Shown piece by piece: positions 29,450 through 41,800 of a DNA stretch of 64,000 nt; positions within the stretch are counted from its first letter, which is position 1, and every line of letters starts with the position of its first letter. The notes beneath the pieces are model-generated. The model ran no database searches. It had not been told where the DNA came from and worked only from the letters and a program-made list of their open reading frames with translations. Position numbers and translations under genes: made by a program. Source of the DNA: Lachancea thermotolerans CBS 6340 (Eukaryota > Ascomycota > Saccharomycetes > Saccharomycetales > Saccharomycetaceae); assembly GCF_000142805.1 (NCBI RefSeq), contig NC_013084.1, forward strand, positions 1,054,001 through 1,118,000. Direction: 5' to 3'.

Positions 29450-32400
29450 TCATTTTTTTTCTATAACTATCAATTGCAAGCCCAGGTATCCCAGAACCAA
29501 AAACATGATGTTGAATGCAACAAGCAATTTAATATCTAGCAGGAAGTTCTGAACAAGGAACCCGAAAGTGCTCAGAATGGTAGCGCCTGGCACTTCAATG
29601 TCGAGCCCATACTTCCTTTCTTTGAGGATAAGCGATTTCACCTCGTTAATGATCAAAGACTCATATGCGTAGTAAAATATCGACAAGTTCTTCAAGTACT
29701 TAAATGCGATGTTGCTGATGTCTTTCGTGTTGATGAAAAGTCCACTGAAAAGCAAAGATGCTAGTAAAATTAAAACGCTTATAACAATGGAGTTGTTGAG
29801 ATCCTCAACTATTATCCCAACAGTCAAAATCTCTAAAGAAATCCCAACGTTGAAGAGAACCAAAATCAAAACAAACTTGAAAAACGCATTGTTGCTCATG
29901 TTTAGCCCCACTGTTGGATACACTACCAGGGCCAGAAGAATTGGGGGCACGACTCTCAGAGGCAAAACGTCGCTCAGAATCTTACTGATGTAATAGGCCA
30001 TTGGTGAGTAATAGTTATTTGACCGCTCTTTCAAAAATATGATTCTTTCCAAAGAAAATGAAGTCAGCCCTGTAAAAGTCAAAAACCCAAAGTAAGTCAA
30101 TATGAAAAAGAACAAGCCTAGCCGATTTTGAAACCCACTGATGTTATTTTCAACGTTATAATAAAGCGAGCCAAGGAAGCAACCCATTAAGATAGTCACG
30201 AGATAGTTCCCCAGCAACAATTTAGGGTTTCGGTAAATATTTTTGAAGGTGCGCGACAAGAGAATAAACAATTGCTCTTTGAAAGATGCTGATTGGACCC
30301 TGCTGAAAACCTCAACTTCCGTAGAAGTTGGTGAAGCTTTTGTGCTCTCAATTTCTTGGAGGAGGCTGGAGAAGTATTGGCCCTCTCTGAACTTAGCATG
30401 CAGGAGCTTTGTGTTTAAAAGGCCAACATCATTGTCGTTTTCATCCCTTTGGTCAAGTAAAGAACGCAATTCGTCCCTATGCACCGCGTAATGCTCCCAT
30501 TCACTTTGAGTTGCTGTTACAGAGTCTTTCCTTCCATCGCTACCATCCATATGAGGCGGAAAGTGGCTCGGGTGATCATGCAAATTTGCTTCAATATCCC
30601 CGGGATATGATGGAGACATGATGCCCGGCTTTGTGGATTCAAACGTAATGTCTATTAGGTAATCCGCTATGTTGTAATCAGACGGGCAATTATAATTGTT
30701 ATTGCGTAGAAACTCGCTCACATCCGTAGCAGCTCCAGAAAAAACCATCTCGCCTTGGCTAAGCAGAACGAGCTTATCAAAAGATTTGAAAATGTTTGAC
30801 CGCGGTTGATGAATAGAGAGAACTAAAGTTCTGTTATAGTGTAGCGCAAGGCGAACTAAGCACTCGATAACGTTGTTAGCGTTGTTTGAGTCTAAACCAG
30901 AGGTCGGCTCGTCTAAAAACAAGATTGAGGGGGACGTGACGAGCTCACAAGCGATAGAAACTCTTCTTTTTTCTCCGCCACTGATGCCTCTATCAAAGTC
31001 ATCACCAATGATGCGATCTTTGATGTCTATGATGCGGAGTTCCTCGAGAACTTGGTAGACTCGCTTTTGCTTTGCCGTAAAACTCATCTTTCTAGGTAAG
31101 CGAAGAAGTGCGCTATTCAAAACAGTCTCATAAACAGTTAAAGTAGGCAAAAGAAAGTCCTCCTGGTCAACGAAGCCAATAATTTCTGCGAGGTTTTGCT
31201 TTGTAACACCTTTGCCGTTGACCTTAATTAACCCCGAAACCTTCCCGGCCTTTTCCTTCATGGCCAAAATATCTAATAATGTTGTTTTCCCAGCACCAGA
31301 ACCCCCCATTAGAGCCATTATTTCACCAGGCCTCACAGAACCACTTATTCCGTTCAACAAATTGATTTCTTTTTTATTGGAGGTAATGCTATAGCTGATA
31401 TCTTCGAAAGTAAGCGTTGACCTCACTCCAAATTTGAGAAAATCAAAGTCATTGCTGTCATCGTCCTCCAGCTGTACAGGCGTGCTTTTGAAGAGTGGAC
31501 TTTTGGAGACAAAAATGACGGCAAGCAACGTCAGAACCACTACAACCATAGAAGTTGCTGATAAAACTATGATTTGAAAAAGCGACAGTTTGTCTTTGGA
31601 CGGCTGCTCGTATCCGGGAATTTCACTGTAGTGTACGCACTCCCCAGACTCACATTGTAGTGTGATGTAGGGATCACCAAAAACTGTTGTAATTAGATTA
31701 TTCATACTAGGCTCGCTGAACTTACACTTTTTTGTCTTTAAGTCGCAGCTAAAATCCCCGGGCCCTTTGATGGTTTCCGTTAAGAATTCAGAAATGTCGA
31801 TAGATCCTTTCTGGCCACAAAGCATCTCACCAGGGACGCACTTGCATTGCACGTTTTCACAGCGGTAGTGCGACACATTGTTGCTTAAATCATGCTGAAA
31901 CTCGCATTCATTCAAACCGCAGTAGAAACTCTCTATTTCTTGAATCCAAAATTGGAAGTTGCACTCTTCTGAGCTTTTGCTGCAGGAAAACGTAACTTGT
32001 GGCTTCTTGCCATTCAATATTTGGACGATTTTTTCATTAGTGACATCACATCCTTGATGGAATTTGTTCACAATCATTCCATCTTTATAGCATGTACCCT
32101 TTAACCCTTCAGGCATAAATGGATCGCAAACAGAGTCTTCTTCACATATATTACAGTTGATGCCGCCCCAGCCAGGCTCACACTTACAGCTCTGCGTATC
32201 GTTGCCGCGGAGCGGTCGGTCATCGTTATTTTTGGATAGTGCCCCGCATAAAGGAGCAGAACAGTCTGCGCCGCCAAAACCTTCTAGGCACTCACATCTT
32301 CCTGTATTAGAGTTACATTTAGAGAACTGCTTGCACTCAAAAATTGGCAGCATGCAGTTGAAGCAAGGCGGACACTTATCTCCTTCGTCTTCTATTTGCA

Positions 32401-32512
32401 ATCCGCCTCGTAAGTCACAACTTTGTAGGCTGGGCAGCCTCTGCACAAAGTCTTCAGCAAGTACTGTGGTTATTGAAAAAAAAACGCCTATCGCGAAGAC
32501 ATTTGGACGCAT
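29450..32512 (-). CDS. ADP1: ABCG-type ABC transporter Adp1
   Basis: Half-size ABCG (white/Pdr subfamily) transporter of 1020 aa (S. cerevisiae 1049). Substrate not established. A signal peptide (MRPNVFAIGVFFSITTVLA) leads to a large Cys-rich lumenal region with EGF-like repeats (CNSNTGRCECLEGFGGADC, CKCEPGWGGINC). A span follows near 315-340. The nucleotide-binding domain at about 365-610 has Walker A GGSGAGKTT, signature ISGGEKRRV, Walker B ILFLDEPTSGLD and H-loop LSIHQPRS. C-terminal membrane segments start near 760 and end at the C-terminus. Start ATG 32512. Synteny equals YCR011C; PGK1, its S. cerevisiae neighbour, is absent because gene order changes just to the right. Confidence 0.97.
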   Translation of the reverse strand: MRPNVFAIGVFFSITTVLAEDFVQRLPSLQSCDLRGGLQIEDEGDKCPPCFNCMLPIFECKQFSKCNSNTGRCECLEGFGGADCSAPLCGALSKNNDDRPLRGNDTQSCKCEPGWGGINCNICEEDSVCDPFMPEGLKGTCYKDGMIVNKFHQGCDVTNEKIVQILNGKKPQVTFSCSKSSEECNFQFWIQEIESFYCGLNECEFQHDLSNNVSHYRCENVQCKCVPGEMLCGQKGSIDISEFLTETIKGPGDFSCDLKTKKCKFSEPSMNNLITTVFGDPYITLQCESGECVHYSEIPGYEQPSKDKLSLFQIIVLSATSMVVVVLTLLAVIFVSKSPLFKSTPVQLEDDDSNDFDFLKFGVRSTLTFEDISYSITSNKKEINLLNGISGSVRPGEIMALMGGSGAGKTTLLDILAMKEKAGKVSGLIKVNGKGVTKQNLAEIIGFVDQEDFLLPTLTVYETVLNSALLRLPRKMSFTAKQKRVYQVLEELRIIDIKDRIIGDDFDRGISGGEKRRVSIACELVTSPSILFLDEPTSGLDSNNANNVIECLVRLALHYNRTLVLSIHQPRSNIFKSFDKLVLLSQGEMVFSGAATDVSEFLRNNNYNCPSDYNIADYLIDITFESTKPGIMSPSYPGDIEANLHDHPSHFPPHMDGSDGRKDSVTATQSEWEHYAVHRDELRSLLDQRDENDNDVGLLNTKLLHAKFREGQYFSSLLQEIESTKASPTSTEVEVFSRVQSASFKEQLFILLSRTFKNIYRNPKLLLGNYLVTILMGCFLGSLYYNVENNISGFQNRLGLFFFILTYFGFLTFTGLTSFSLERIIFLKERSNNYYSPMAYYISKILSDVLPLRVVPPILLALVVYPTVGLNMSNNAFFKFVLILVLFNVGISLEILTVGIIVEDLNNSIVISVLILLASLLFSGLFINTKDISNIAFKYLKNLSIFYYAYESLIINEVKSLILKERKYGLDIEVPGATILSTFGFLVQNFLLDIKLLVAFNIMFLVLGYLGLQLIVIEKK

Positions 32513-33075
32513 AGTTCACTCAGTTTGTGAGTGCAGTTGAAGGTGAACTTCGTCTTTGGCTGTCTATGAGCTGTTAATTTCTTATAAGACCTTCTGCACA
32601 CTCAAAGGGGCTACAAAGTTTGCAGGATTCAAAAGATTGTATTCACGTGCACTTTCAACTAACACGTTAAGTACCCTTGCAAAAATGCCTGGCAATAAAA
32701 AAGTGAGGCGAAAGTGTAAAGTGGCACAAGTTTCTGCAGGACACGAACAGAAGTTACAGTTAAATGAAAATACTCTATTATCCGTTTGAAAGCTGCTAAT
32801 AAAATAACTTCTTCAAAAATAGCAGAGACAAGTGAACTTTATGGGCCAGCCACTGAGGGAAACTGGCAAGTTTTAACCTTGGCTATATTATAATTTTTGA
32901 AGACCGCCTCAAGTTACAAGGCCATTTCTAATTGCCATAAAAGAAACGAGAAAGTTCTATCAACTCTCATATAATTGATTGTGTTTGTGTTATTAAGCCG
33001 AGAGACCGCGTTTTCAGTAACCCGTCTACAACTTCGAATTAAATTCAAAGGCTGTAGAGCTGCATTAGGTTACAC
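32513..33075. other. Intergenic region at the ADP1 / YFR018C-like synteny join
   Basis: A 563-bp region right of ADP1. CACGTG at 32644-32649 lies about 135 bp upstream of ADP1. The open frame at 32556-32789 starts at TTG and has an ATG only for its last 34 codons, so it is not called. No mobile element or repeat is visible at the join. Confidence 0.5.
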
Positions 33076-33321
33076 ATGCCTCCATGCGTGAACTTTAAAA
33101 CTCTTGCAGATGGGAAAGCCTCTGAAGTCAGCTTGTTTCGACTAAAGAAATGGCAACAACTTGTCTATGAAGAGTTAAGGGGCTCCGGTGCCCTCGGAAA
33201 AGTGTCAGACGCGGACGACCAAAATCTTAAGGTCAGCTTTGCCTGGCCATGGTTAGTCGAATCTATCGTAAAGGAACTCGCAAAGAAGAATGGCCCAAGT
33301 TTTTATTTTCACTTCATCTAA
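33076..33321 (+). CDS. Small unknown protein, 81 aa, overlapping the M28 gene end
   Basis: The ATG-initiated ORF begins MPPCVNFKTLADGKASEVSL and has a charged helical centre (RLKKWQQLVYEELRG) and a second helix-like part (WPWLVESIVKELAKKNG). Composition resembles a genuine soluble protein, but I recognise no family. Its last 69 bp overlap the 3' end of the convergent M28 gene on the other strand. It could be a real small gene, the remnant of a longer one at the synteny join, or a chance ORF. Confidence 0.35.
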   Translation: MPPCVNFKTLADGKASEVSLFRLKKWQQLVYEELRGSGALGKVSDADDQNLKVSFAWPWLVESIVKELAKKNGPSFYFHFI

Positions 33322-34227
33322 GTTGGAAAAATTGTCTTCTATAGTATGCCAGTAAGATGGAAAGGGAATAGGAATTAAATGCAATACTGGTATACCATGC
33401 TGCCAGAAGGGAGTATGATCGTCCTCAATATAATTTCCTTTAGCTTCAACAAACTTGCGTTCAGAAACGTCAAGCAATTCTTCTTTAAAGGGAAGTGCGT
33501 CAGTGTTTTGCGTCTTGATTTCAACAATCTTCTTGTACATCATATCTGACTGCTCGAAATAGCTTGGTACCGTAACATGATCTTTGCTCCCAAGTAGGTC
33601 GAGTAATATCATTGCTTCTATCTTCTCAATAGTACCATCCCTTTTCCAGAGAGATGCCAAGTTTCTCGCTCCGTATATGGAGTCTTCTGATGTCCATTGA
33701 TTCAAAGCCTCCTCTCCATCAAAAAAAACTATTTTGAGACCTTTAGACCCCTGCCAAAAACTCTCTTCAAGGCCAGCATTAATCCCAGTCTCCAGACTAT
33801 CTAGAAACTCAGAGATGTACATAAGAATTGCACAAGAAGCTGCGCTGTCTGTAGCACCAATGAACCCCGCGGGGGACTTTTTGGAATCGTAATGAGCTGC
33901 CAGCATGAGATAACTGCTGGCATTTTTTCCAAGTGTGAATACCAAGTTTGTGAAATTTATACTGTTCTCAGCAAATTGCAGGGGCTCAATCAGCCAATCG
34001 CTTTGCAAGGTCTTGAAATGTTTTGTGATGAATTCCTGAACTTTCTCGGAGCCTGAGCTTCCAGGCACTCGCGTAATATTGAAAGGAATGAGCAGACTTT
34101 CTGACGTGCTGGGATCTAAGCTCAGCTTGCGATCCAGTGAATTGTCATAAAATTCCTTCCCAAACAGAATTCCTAAGGAAGCCTGTATGAGAGTTAGAAC
34201 AACGAGGAAAGCCCTTAGGCTTTTCAT
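33253..34227 (-). CDS. Secreted M28 / glutaminyl-peptide cyclotransferase-like protein (YFR018C type)
   Basis: Zinc hydrolase-fold protein of the glutaminyl cyclase branch of M28, 324 aa. Its likely role is pyroglutamate formation or peptidase activity in the secretory route; not proven for yeast. A signal peptide lies at residues 1-19 (KSLRAFLVVLTLIQASLG). Metal-site strings are AAHYDSKKS, GATDSAASCA, FFDGEEA and EDDHTPFWQHGIPVLHL; WHTIEDN near the end fits the family. Several N-glycosylation sequons occur (FNIT, NFTN, KNASS). The longer frame starts at TTG 34251; ATG 34227 was chosen because it opens the signal peptide. It is next to FAB1, as YFR018C is in S. cerevisiae. Confidence 0.9.
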   Translation of the reverse strand: MKSLRAFLVVLTLIQASLGILFGKEFYDNSLDRKLSLDPSTSESLLIPFNITRVPGSSGSEKVQEFITKHFKTLQSDWLIEPLQFAENSINFTNLVFTLGKNASSYLMLAAHYDSKKSPAGFIGATDSAASCAILMYISEFLDSLETGINAGLEESFWQGSKGLKIVFFDGEEALNQWTSEDSIYGARNLASLWKRDGTIEKIEAMILLDLLGSKDHVTVPSYFEQSDMMYKKIVEIKTQNTDALPFKEELLDVSERKFVEAKGNYIEDDHTPFWQHGIPVLHLIPIPFPSYWHTIEDNFSNLDEVKIKTWAILLCEFLYDRFD

Positions 34228-35821
34228 GACACAGATGCTCTGCCGCTTCAAATGACGCCAGTGGAATTTGTGAACCTATTCGAGGGCTCACTATTAGTTA
34301 TGGACGTTAACATCGGTGCTTACAATTAGAATCATTCGAAGTGGAAATTGTGTTTTGAGGGTAAATACTTTAAAAACCCATTTAATTACATAAGCATAAA
34401 ATTGGAGCGGTCCAAGAAATCGTTGTCGTTTGGCGCTTATTGAATAATGAGTTACTAGCTTAAGATCAACTGGTGCTACCAACAAGCCGCAGCATCATGA
34501 GGGCCCAGCGGAAAGAAAAGGCATGCTTTCAGAGAACGCCGGGAGTGCGCGTGCGGCATTTATTACATGGCTCACCACTTGCGAAGAGAGCCCAAATCAT
34601 GCACAACAATGATAGAACAACTCAAAAACCACTCTTTTTCGTGCGTGTACAGCACAGACCGAGCCACCTTATATATAGCGACTGAGCTTAATAGCCTTTT
34701 CGCGAATTGAAACCTTTGACATTAATTTCACAAACTGACATCCCAAACCACCGTTTAAGTATTATATTTTTAAACTAAAAAAAGGGTTTGCGGCATCATC
34801 AACTAAACGGGTTACACTCAGGCGGCCCAAAACGTTCATACGTGCTCCTCCCTCTTTGGCATGCTTAAACCAAAATAGCAAAATGCTTTGGTTCTGTTCT
34901 CCGAGCCTTGCAGCCTTAAAGCGCCAGCCTCGAAAACAAGGAAAACAGACTGCTACTTCAGAGAGCGGTAAAATATTATGATCCCTGTTAAAAGACGGGC
35001 TTGGCGTCAAATGGCTATTCAACATACACTATTTTCAAGTTCAGCTCTTTGTTGTAGACATCAATAGGACTTTCCAGGGAAGTTTGTGGGATACATGTTT
35101 GCAAATTTTAAGGCAATCGGAACCTTAAGTATTAACAGTTGTTTTGTCTAGAAAGTTTCGAAAGCCGCACCTTCAGAGTTACGTTACGAGAGGCATTTAC
35201 GAAGTACTCTGCTAAATAGGGCAAGTAGTGGTATATAAGGGAGCTAATATGCTGAAACCTCTACGCTCAGTGGCCAATGACGAGCTAGTACAAAAGTCCA
35301 GGTTGGTGAGTGATTTTATTGCATGTTTGTCAGACAGGTGTTGTGAACTCGGATCCCCGTTTGTCGAGAAGCAGCCTATTATCAGTCTCATTGATGAGTG
35401 TAGGGAACGCGAATCTTGAAAAAGCCGGCTCGTTCGAGTAAAATCTTGATTTCTTCCAGCAAGTTTTAACTTCTATGTAGCGGAGGAAGATGAATACTAC
35501 GAGAAGAAACTGATATAGTACGATCAGCCCAAAATTTGCGTGGTGCGAAACAGCGTTGTGATGCAGGGGCTATCAATAAAATACGGGTACGCGCGGCACC
35601 GTATAAGTAGCTAACCCAGTAGCCAGTTCGAAACGGCTAAGGGTTTCTGCTAAGAAGCAAATTCTCGACACTATCTCAATTAACCGCGCTCTTTGTTTTT
35701 TTACCCCAGTCACATTTTCCCTTTTTATTTTTCATAAAGTTTATCTTACCTAAAAGTCATGATAGCACCGTCTCAGATGGGCGGAATTGGCGCAGACTAA
35801 CTCACAAGACCCAATTTGGCT
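34228..35821. other. Long intergenic region upstream of FAB1
   Basis: About 1.6 kb between divergent genes. IGD1 (YFR017C) is not in this area. ATG ORFs such as 35249-35419 (56 aa) are short and unsupported. The last 150 bp before FAB1 are pyrimidine-rich. Confidence 0.5.
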
Positions 35822-38800
35822 ATGGGCTCAGCGGGAATGGAAGCCCCAGAGTTTTTGAGTCAAAAGTCCCTGAAGCCAAAAACAACAACCGACTTAGACA
35901 CTAATCCGGTTCTTAGTGATATATCGCTCCCAGCAAAACTAGAAGTATCAAATACTGATGAGCATGAATCAACCAGCACAAATAACCGGCCGCCCCACAC
36001 ATTGGAGAGCTGCGAAGACTTCCATGGGCTTGAGCCAGTTCTTCATGAATCGCAAAATGGCGTTTCCCCACGAAATAGTAAAGGTATGGCTTCAAAAGTG
36101 CATAGCGAAGGAACACCTTCAAACAGAAAATCTATGGGCCTAGAATTGCATAGCGGAATAGGGAATTCTAACCAGCAACTGCGTCCGTACTCTATTCCAC
36201 TAGCAAGTAGCGCTCGCACCAAAAGATCAAGCATCTATCACATGAAAACACCTAACGCTATTCCCATCAGAGCGCCAAGCCATAGATCCACGCACTTCGA
36301 GGGCGACGACAGAACATCAGTAAAGAGTATCTCTTCATCGTTGACAGCTTCATTTTCCAAAAGCTTCCTTTTCGGTTTTTATCATAATTACAAAAATGGC
36401 AGTAAAGCTTCCAAAAGCGTGCTGTCTAAAGAATACTGGATGAAAGACGAGAGTGCAAAAGATTGCTTCTCGTGCGCTAAGCCATTCACAACGTTTCGGC
36501 GTAAACACCACTGCCGTATTTGCGGCCAGATTTTCTGTGGCAACTGCACTTTTCTTATTGATGGCGGAAAGTTCCAACACGACGGGAAAATGAGAGTTTG
36601 CCGGAACTGTCATACTGACGTTGATACATTAGAAGATTCAAGTGATGAATCATCTGCGGAAGAGCATGAAGAAAGTACCAACGAAGATCAAGTAGAATCA
36701 TCTCTCGATCAAAGACTACCTAGCACTGATGTTCTGATTCTAGAAGATGATGAAGTCCAAAGCATTTTGGCAGATAAGAAAGGAGCCCAAGTTTTTCGTT
36801 CTACACCTCCACCGCCACCTAAGATGGCAATTCCTGCTACCAGACAAGGTGGGTCTCTTGAGATATCCGTACCTAGTCGATCAAGCCCTAGCTCGCGAGG
36901 GGATGCTTCACGCCATTGGCGCAGCATGAGGGATGTCTACACTATCAGAGACGTTGACATACTGCCGCCTTACACCATTGATACCAAAGGATCCAGAGGA
37001 TCACACGGCCACGTTTCGGCCCTCAGCTCCCAAGCCCACGAGGCGCACATCCCACACCTTAAACATTCAATGTCAAGTTTTGCTCCTAATGGAGGGAATA
37101 ATGAAGTATACAAGCAACCATCGAGGTCGCCTAGCTCAGTTATTGCTAATTTGTCCAACAATGATTTTAAATTCGAATTCAACTATAGAACCAAGAACTT
37201 TCAAGACTATCTCAACGGGAACAACTCGAGGAATTCTCGTACCGAACAAACTCACATAAACCGCTCAGAATCATCACCGATCTTGCCATCGCATCAGGAA
37301 GACACTATAATTGATAACGAATCGGGGATTAGTGACGATGGGTCTGAAGACGAGCGGTCGATGTCTTTATATGCTGCGCTGAACGACTCACACCAAGACC
37401 AGCATTATATGCGGCCCATGCGAAATACAACAAAATCGTTCCAAAGAGCTCAGGCGTCCTTACAAAGAATGAAATCTCGCGGAAAATTTAAAGGCCGCTC
37501 GCATGCTAGTAACAGTGTTGTACGAAAGCAGTTTGAATTTTTCAACCAAAGCAGCCCTTTCCTGAAGCCCGCGTTGAATAATGACGAAGATTACTTCAAC
37601 TTGAATGAATCAAGTCTGTGTCTTGAGAGACCGCATCCTCGAAATGATGCCAGCACCGGATCCCGGGACATGAGGCGTATCATATCAACAGCCTCTGTTT
37701 TGCGTCTCAAATCGCAAGAAAGCAAAAGCGAATTAAGTGATGTCGCGCAGCTCCACATGAACGCTTTACTCAACCAAGTCTTGAAAGACCAGGATGTCGA
37801 AGACCTAAACGAATGGATTGAAGTATTCAAATCAATATTATCCTCGCTACAGGGTATTGAGCTTGACGCTAGAAATATGAACGGCCTGGACTTCAAGCAG
37901 TATTACATCAAAATAAAACGAATTGGGGGCTCTTTCATTAGTAACTCAAGGTTCGTGAATGGCGTAGTTTATTCCAAAAATATACCTCTTAAGTCTATGC
38001 CGCGATGCCTAACGAACCCAAGGATTTTGCTCATAATGTTTCCTTTGGAGTACCAGAAAAACGAAAACCATTTTATGAGCCTGGACTCTATTATGGCACA
38101 GGAAGAAGAGTACCTCAGAAAGTTGGTGTTGAGACTGAAATCTCTCAACCCTGATGTTGTTCTCGTTGGTGCAAACGTCAGTGGCTTTGCACTCAAGTTG
38201 ATGAATGACGCTGGGATACTTGTTCAATTTAACATGAAGCCACAAGTGATGGAACGAATTGCAAAATTAACGGAGGCAAGCATTGCAATCACTGTTGATA
38301 AACTGGCTACTAGCGTAAAACTTGGAACTTGCGCTTCATTCCAGGTGCGCACTTTCTGTTACGGTAACCTAGTAAAATCTTACACTTTCCTCGAAGGATG
38401 TAAAGCTTCGTTGGGCGGCACAATCCTCCTGAGAGGATCCAGTTTTGACGTCCTGCAAAAAATCAAAGATATTACTGAATTTATGGCATATGCAGTATTT
38501 TCCCTTAAACTGGAAAGCTCGTTTTTCAATGACAATTTTCTGCAACTCTCTGTTGAGCTATACAAACAATCACATAAACAGCAGCTGGAGTCTGCTGCGC
38601 CCCAATATTTTGCTGACTTCATCGAAAAGTTCCACCAAAGGATTCTCTCAGTATCGCCTACCGTTGAATTCCCAATGCCGTTTCTTCTGAGAAAAGCCCG
38701 AGAGCTTGAATCGGAGCTGATCAGAAAGGAAAGCGAAAGTAAGGATTTAGCTGCGACTTCGACGAATTCTAACAGCGATCTAGAGAAAACTATTCAAGAT

Positions 38801-41800
38801 TTGGGTTTGGAGTCAGCGCTTACAAACCAAGACTTCAAAAATTTGGTGAAGTTTGTCCATAAAAAGGATGTTGAAGATTTAAAAGCACGGTTCAAGTGGA
38901 GAAGCCGGCAATGGGAATTGTCTTACGCTCTCTCAAAAAACATGCTTGGGACAGGCACCCACCAAACAATTCATGTGCTGTATTCGATGATATCGAAGAA
39001 GACTGCCACCCCGTGTGTTGGGCCTCAACTTGTCAGCATCGATTACTTTTGGGATACAGACATCTCTATTGGGCAGTTTATAGAAAACATTGTTGCCACT
39101 GCTAATTGCACGTGTTTACATGGTTGTGGTGGGATCCTTCTGGATCACTATAGGAGCTATGTTCACGGGACAGGTAAGGTTGATGTACTTATCGAAAGGT
39201 TCCAGAGTAGGCTTCCGTCCCTGAAAAACATCCTTTTAACGTGGAGCTATTGCAAAGAGTGCAGCAGCTCCACGCCTATCCTTCAAATGAGCAAGAAAAC
39301 TTGGAACTATTCTTTTGGAAAGTATCTCGAGCTATTATTTTGGAGTCGGGGTGAAGGGATCAAGACGATAGGAAACTGCAATCACGATTTTGCTAAGGAT
39401 CATGTCAAGTACTTTAGCTACGATGATTTGATGGTGCGAATGGAGTATTCAAACGTTGACGTTCACGAATTGATAACACCACGGTCACAAATAAGCTGGA
39501 AGCCAAATATTGATATCAAACTCAAAGTCGAACTTTATTACCAGATTTTGGAAAAGATCAACAACTTCTATGCAAGTGTTTCGGATAGGCTGCTAAGAAT
39601 CAAGCTTGACAGCATGTCGAGCGACAGAGCCGTGGCAGCTGAAGGAAAAATTGAAGAGCTTAAAAAGCGAGTATTAAAGGAGAAAGAAATTTTGATCGAC
39701 CTCACCGAGAGCATTTACAGAAACACACCAGGAGATCAGCATCTTCCTTTGAATGCTACAATAAGATCCTTGCACGACAATGCAGCAGGGTGGGATTCAG
39801 AGTTTTCCGAGTTCGGGAAAACGTTCCTGCCTTCTGAGAACGACATTGCAAGAATTACTGCTATTCAGCTCAAAAAGCTTTTTACAGATGCCGCAAAAAC
39901 GGACCAAGAGCAAATCACTCTTACAGAGAAATTAACAACGTCCGATGCTACTCAACAAAAGGCACATGAGACAGGATCAGATGTGACAAAAAACGAAATT
40001 GCGAACGACAAACGCCTGAGCAATATGTTCGAGGGTTCAACTACTATTGGAAAGCTCGGGAGCTTATACCAAGATAGAAGCGAGACTTTTAAAGAAGCTC
40101 ACAGGCCCTCCATCACCCATCGCCAAACCACCCCAAATATCAAAAAAATCAATACACGTGATAATTCCGCTATTTTACCAAAAGACGACATTCTTATAGG
40201 GAGCAAGAAGAAAGTTCAGGGTAGTACCAGTGATGTTCGCCCATCCCTAGATATACTCACAGCGAGACCGCCAATTGATTTATCTGATAGCGTTGCTAAG
40301 AATTCAAACTCTTTAAGAAGCCTTAGTAACGGCAGCGGTGGAAGTTTTAATAGTCTTCATTCAAAGGAATATGGTTCGGGTAGCAAAGTTGGCCAATTAG
40401 CAAACTTTTTTGACCAGATACACTTCGACGCTTTGTCCAAGGAGTTCGAGTTGCAAAGGGAATTCGAAAGATTACAGCTTAACAAAAACAAGTACAAAGC
40501 TCTGAGAGTCGAGCCTTCCAAGCCTATAGTCGAAATCTACAAAAATGCAAAAGACGCTGTCGATGGCCCTCTTCACACAGATTCGCGAAGAAAAAAGTTG
40601 CCGTTCGCTAACGGACGCCAGGAATGGAAAAATATCACTAATGCTTCCAAAAGCCACTGTTCCTCAAATGACGAATTAGAAAACAAGCTCGAGCATTCAA
40701 TTCATCAATGGGGAGAGAGAATACTTCGAAAAGAAGACAAATCTGTGAGTGACGAAGGATCCACAAGTGAAAACTTAACTGAAAAACACGAAAGCGGGGA
40801 AGCATTATCACCAGTAGTGACCCCTGCCGCAGCCAAAATGCATAAATTAGATCCAGAAAGTCAACCGGAAAAATCGTCGCTGATGAAAACCCTGGCAAAT
40901 TTTTGGGCGGATCGTTCTGCTACTCTGTGGAAGTCTTTGGATTATCCTACCGCATCAACCGAACACATCTTTGTTGATAGTCCAGTTATCATCCGGGAAG
41001 ATGAGCCCTGCTCTCTCATCTCGTTTTGCTTGAGCTCCTCGGACTACTTGCAAAAAATGCGGGTTTCCAATTCTTCAGAAGGGGAGAAAAATGGCAGCAA
41101 TAGAGCAGAGCCACATAACAGCACTCCATGTGGCACGAACGCACAGGGAATATCAGAAGGTGGAGAAGCTAATGAATCCCTCCTCAGTAATGATACCGCT
41201 GCCAACAAGAATTCTAGTCTCCAAAATAAAGAATCAAGTACTGAGAGTGCACCTGAGCCCAGAGAAGATACTAAGACGGACGGAAACGACGTAGAAAACT
41301 CGAACACTGGGGAGACAGAAGAAACCAATTCAGAAAAAATTATGACAAAAAAGACTGCCATGCATCTACGTTACCAGTTTCAAGATGGGAGCTCTGTTAT
41401 GTCTTGCAAGATATTTTTCGCCGAACAGTTTGATGCTTTCCGTAAAACTTGCAGTTGCGAAGAAAATTTCATTCAAAGTCTTTCAAGATGTGTCAAATGG
41501 GATTCGAGCGGTGGTAAGAGCGGAAGCGCGTTCTTAAAAACTCTTGACGACCGTTTCGTGATCAAGGAACTTTCACACACTGAGCTCGACTCTTTCATCA
41601 AGTTCGCTCCTAGCTATTTTGAATACATGGCTCAAGCAATGTTTCACGACTTGCCCACGGCTTTAGCCAAAGTTTTCGGTCTCTACCAGATTCAGACAAA
41701 GAATTCAGACAGTGGAAAAAGCTTTAAAATGGATGTCATTATTATGGAAAACCTTTTTTATGACAAGAAAACATCCAGAATATTTGACCTGAAAGGGTCA

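Noticed and set aside
32556-32789. 77-codon open frame upstream of ADP1
   Set aside because: It starts at TTG; only the last 34 codons follow an ATG and they show no protein-like pattern.
35249-35419. 56-codon ATG ORF upstream of FAB1
   Set aside because: Short, no recognised motif, no supporting promoter or splice signals.
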